From positions 1 through 36,655 of the forward strand of contig PBMX01000007.1 of NCBI GenBank assembly GCA_002722935.1: a stretch of DNA of 36,655 bases, given 5' to 3'. This DNA comes from Phycisphaerae bacterium. GTDB taxonomy: Bacteria; Planctomycetota; Phycisphaerae; Phycisphaerales; SM1A02. The notes below the pieces were generated by a model that was not told the origin of the DNA, did not search any database, and was given only the letters and a program-made list of their open reading frames with translations. Position numbers and translations under genes: made by a program. Positions 34,131 through 36,655 of the stretch are shown here, one piece after another. The number at the start of each line of letters is the position of its first letter. Position 1 is the stretch's first letter.

Positions 34131-35694
34131 TCGACTCGAGTCCAACACCCGAACCGTCACGGTCCTGACGGCATGCAGCCGCCTGACCGGATTGGTACGC
34201 GATGCCGTCCTCAGCCGGCTCTTTGGAATCTCGGAGTTGATGAGCGACTTCTGGATCGCCTTCCTCGTCCCGAACCTCTTTCGACGTCTCTTCGGTGAAG
34301 GTGCCCTGGGCGCCTCCTACCTGCCGGTCTACTCGCAGTTGATCAAGTCAAACCGGGGGCAGGCCGGGCAACTCGCCTCCCTGCTCCTGGCCTCCACGCT
34401 GGCCCTGATGGGGATGCTCGTGCTCGTGGGCGAACTTGTGCTCTTCCTCATATCGGCGACACGTGATCACTCCGACCCGGCCATCTGGCTCATGATGCTG
34501 ATGCTCCCGTACATGCCGCTGGTGTGCCTTGTCGCACTTCTTGGCGTCATGCTCCAGGTGCATGGACGATTCGGTCCACCTGCGGCGGCGCCACTCCTGC
34601 TCAATGGAGCCATCATCGCCGCCGCCCTGGGCGTGAGCCTGGCCACCGGCAATGCGACACCCCATGCTCGCATCGTGACGATCGGTTCGGTGGCCGGTGC
34701 CGTGGTGCTGGCAGGGGTCCTCCAGGCAGTCTGGCTCTTCTGGTCGCTCCGCAAGGACGTGCAATGGACCTGGAACCGGGCGGAGGCGGTTGCTCCACTT
34801 CGACGCGTCCTCCTCGCAGCCGGGCCGATGGTGCTTGGAATCGGGGTCCTCCAGTTGAACACCTTCATGGACGGAATGATCGCCAGCTATCCGACCTTCT
34901 TCGATACCGACCAGTTCCTCGGCTGGCAGTATCCGCTGGACACCGGCGCCATGGCCGTACTGAGTTTCGCCCAGCGCCTCTACCAGTTCCCGCTGGGTGT
35001 GTTCGCCATCTCGGTGGCGACGGCGATCTATCCGCTGCTTGCATTGCAGGCGGATGACGAGTCGAGTTTCAGTGATACGCTTCGACGCGGGCTGCGCCTG
35101 GTGCTCTTCATCGGTCTGCCCGCGAGCGTCGGACTCGCCCTCGTCCGTGAACCGCTGACGGCCTGTGTCTACCAGGGGGGCGTCTTCCCCTCCGCCGATA
35201 CGGCCCAGGTCGGAACCGTTCTCCTCGGATACGCCGTCGCGATCTGGGCGTATTCCGCCAATCAGGTCCTGACACGGGCCTGTTACGCCAAGCTCGACAC
35301 ACGAACCCCGGTCCGCATCGCCGTGCGGATGGTCGGCTTGAACTTCCTCCTCAACATCACCCTCATCTGGACTCCGCTTGGCATTTCCGGTCTTGCATGG
35401 TCGACCGCGATCTGCGCACTTCTCCAGTTCATGCTGCTCCTGAGAGCCTCGTCCGCGCATGTCCGGAACCCCTTCGACATGGCCGTCGCGCGATCGGCGA
35501 TCCGATCACTTCTTCTGGCGGTCGTCATGGGCATCGGCGTCGGGCTCGTCATGCTCTGGCTCGAACCGGGCGACAGCTTCCTTGACCACCTGATGCAGAT
35601 CGGTCTGCTCGTGATCGTCGGAACCGTCATCTACGGCGGGGGAGCCAAGCTGCTTGGGATGCCCGAGTTGAAGTGGGCCCTGGGCCGTCGCTGA
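34120..35694 (+). CDS. murJ: Lipid II flippase MurJ
   Basis: The protein is 524 aa from the ATG at 34120. ATGs at 34102, 34111 and 34123 are alternatives, and none has a convincing ribosome site. The N-terminus SNTRTVTVLTACSRLTGLVRDAVLSRLFG, FWIAFLVPNLFRRLFGEGAL and ASYLPVYSQ are MurJ hallmarks, followed by about 12-14 membrane helices. FAQRLYQFPLGVFAISVATAIYPLL and ANQVLTRACYAKLDTRTPVRI are further marks. It moves lipid-linked peptidoglycan precursor across the membrane. It overlaps the VanZ-like gene by eleven bases. Its stop abuts the stop of the convergent mqnE. Confidence 0.93.
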   Translation: MMPDRLESNTRTVTVLTACSRLTGLVRDAVLSRLFGISELMSDFWIAFLVPNLFRRLFGEGALGASYLPVYSQLIKSNRGQAGQLASLLLASTLALMGMLVLVGELVLFLISATRDHSDPAIWLMMLMLPYMPLVCLVALLGVMLQVHGRFGPPAAAPLLLNGAIIAAALGVSLATGNATPHARIVTIGSVAGAVVLAGVLQAVWLFWSLRKDVQWTWNRAEAVAPLRRVLLAAGPMVLGIGVLQLNTFMDGMIASYPTFFDTDQFLGWQYPLDTGAMAVLSFAQRLYQFPLGVFAISVATAIYPLLALQADDESSFSDTLRRGLRLVLFIGLPASVGLALVREPLTACVYQGGVFPSADTAQVGTVLLGYAVAIWAYSANQVLTRACYAKLDTRTPVRIAVRMVGLNFLLNITLIWTPLGISGLAWSTAICALLQFMLLLRASSAHVRNPFDMAVARSAIRSLLLAVVMGIGVGLVMLWLEPGDSFLDHLMQIGLLVIVGTVIYGGGAKLLGMPELKWALGRR

Positions 35695-36655
35695 TCAGTC
35701 GACCTGCCACTCGCGGCCATCTCGACGGACGGGCCTGTAGAGCGTGTCACGTTCAACCGGCTGGAAGCCCGCTTCACGGGCCGCACGCTGGAGATCACGA
35801 ACCGTGACTTCCTGATGGGTGCCGGCACCATCGACCTTCGTGATGTCGTACCACACCACGGTCCCGTCAATGTCATCGGCTCCATTCTGCAGCATGAGCT
35901 GGGCCATCTCGAGGGTCTGCATGATCCAGAACGCCTTCACGTGCGGGAAGTTGTCCAGCATCAACCTCGATACCGACAATGTTCTGAGGTTCTCGAGTCC
36001 CATGGGACCGGGAAGATGCTCGAGCTTGCTGTCATCCGGAATGAATGGCAGGGGAATCAGCGTCTGGTAGTACCCGGTCGAGCATGTTTCAGGAGTCGGC
36101 TGCAGTCCTCTGGCGGCGACCTGCGGATGCGAAAGCACGACACCCCGGGCTGGGCGACCTTCATGGTCGACGGCATCGACGAAGGGAACATCGTTGTCCA
36201 GAGCCCACTCGTCGAGTGTCCGATCCTGCTCCTGCCGGAGCAGTTGCAGGTGACGAATCCGGTCGGCGTGCGTCTCCACGTGTCCGTAGAGGATCGTTGC
36301 GTTGGTATTCAGACCTTCCTCGTGCGCAATGCGGTGTACATCGAGCCATCGATCTCCGCTGATCTTCGATCGATGCGTCTCGGCATGGACACGGTCATCG
36401 AAGACCTCGGCACCGCCGCCGGGCAGCGATCCAAGTCCCGCATCACGCAGCGACTGTATGACCCACCGGATTCCCTCGTCGCCTTCACGCCCCTTCCGGG
36501 CGATTCTCGCGAAGTGCACGATCTCGACCGCGGTGAAGGCCTTGATGTGCAGACCCGGCGCCGTGTCCCGGATCAGGTTCAGCATGTCGAGGTAGTACTG
36601 GAAGGGAAGCCAGGGATGAAGTCCGCCGACGATGTGCATCTCGGTCGCCCCGGCT
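35695..36655 (-). CDS. mqnE: Aminodeoxyfutalosine synthase MqnE, partial (5' end outside the window)
   Basis: This radical SAM enzyme of the futalosine route to menaquinone joins a chorismate-derived precursor to SAM-derived adenosine. About 320 codons are present. The frame continues through the window edge (GATEMHIVGGLHPWLPFQYY), so the N-terminal iron-sulfur CxxxCxxC motif is missing only because of the cut. HIKAFTAVEIVHFARIA, GLGSLPGGGAEVF and NTNATILYGHVETHADRI are family marks. MqnC is the nearest alternative, but the GGGAEVF context fits MqnE better. It is convergent with murJ. Confidence 0.88.
   Translation of the reverse strand, partial: AGATEMHIVGGLHPWLPFQYYLDMLNLIRDTAPGLHIKAFTAVEIVHFARIARKGREGDEGIRWVIQSLRDAGLGSLPGGGAEVFDDRVHAETHRSKISGDRWLDVHRIAHEEGLNTNATILYGHVETHADRIRHLQLLRQEQDRTLDEWALDNDVPFVDAVDHEGRPARGVVLSHPQVAARGLQPTPETCSTGYYQTLIPLPFIPDDSKLEHLPGPMGLENLRTLSVSRLMLDNFPHVKAFWIMQTLEMAQLMLQNGADDIDGTVVWYDITKVDGAGTHQEVTVRDLQRAAREAGFQPVERDTLYRPVRRDGREWQVD

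Overview
The window looks like chromosomal DNA of a GC-rich planctomycete, most likely of the class Phycisphaerae. The clues are a long prepilin-type protein with a C-terminal DGHV motif, the futalosine menaquinone enzyme MqnE, an origin-type gene set (parB, dciA, mnmE, yidC, parA) and a glycan cluster with a DUF3473-type polysaccharide deacetylase. The lineage is inferred from protein character only. I see no plasmid, prophage, insertion sequence or CRISPR array.

Layout. 1-1.5 kb: tuf preceded by tRNA-Thr(GGT), the classical tRNA-tuf arrangement. 1.7-6.8 kb, minus strand: a prepilin-like protein, rho, coaE and cysS. 6.9-17.7 kb: a surface-polysaccharide locus. It has one minus-strand run (two glycosyltransferases, a methyltransferase and three left-handed beta-helix acyltransferases) that continues into cysS-coaE. 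A divergent plus-strand run follows (glycosyltransferase, formyltransferase, polysaccharide deacetylase), then an epimerase/fcl pair and a divergent gmd, so GDP-fucose synthesis is encoded within the locus. 17.7-18.8 kb: a FliS-like protein, a small unknown gene, and about 400 bp without a gene that holds a 51-nt pure pyrimidine tract and a 14-bp perfect hairpin. 18.8-26.4 kb: parB with three parS-like sites, an orphan ABC ATPase, dciA, a thioesterase, mnmE, yidC and a phosphoesterase. 26.5-31.3 kb: lpd, an M16 peptidase and a solitary adenine-type DNA methyltransferase. 31.3-36.7 kb: recO, then the operon parA-VanZ/zinc-ribbon-murJ, and a partial mqnE.

The genes group into translation and transcription (tuf, rho, cysS, mnmE), chromosome replication and segregation (parA, parB, parS, dciA, recO), envelope building (yidC, murJ, the glycan genes) and cofactors (coaE, mqnE, lpd). 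Three things stand out. The parS sites sit inside and on both sides of parB, while parA lies 12 kb away. Several start codons follow a -10-like hexamer by only 6-11 nt, most clearly in the 32-bp recO/parA gap, which suggests leaderless or very short-leader mRNAs. All five convergent gene pairs are packed tail to tail with at most 33 bp between them. The most unusual proteins are a VanZ-like protein with two zinc ribbons, an orphan DNA methyltransferase with no visible nuclease, and the set of three acyltransferases plus a formyltransferase in the glycan locus. I found no clear new multi-gene defence or mobile system.
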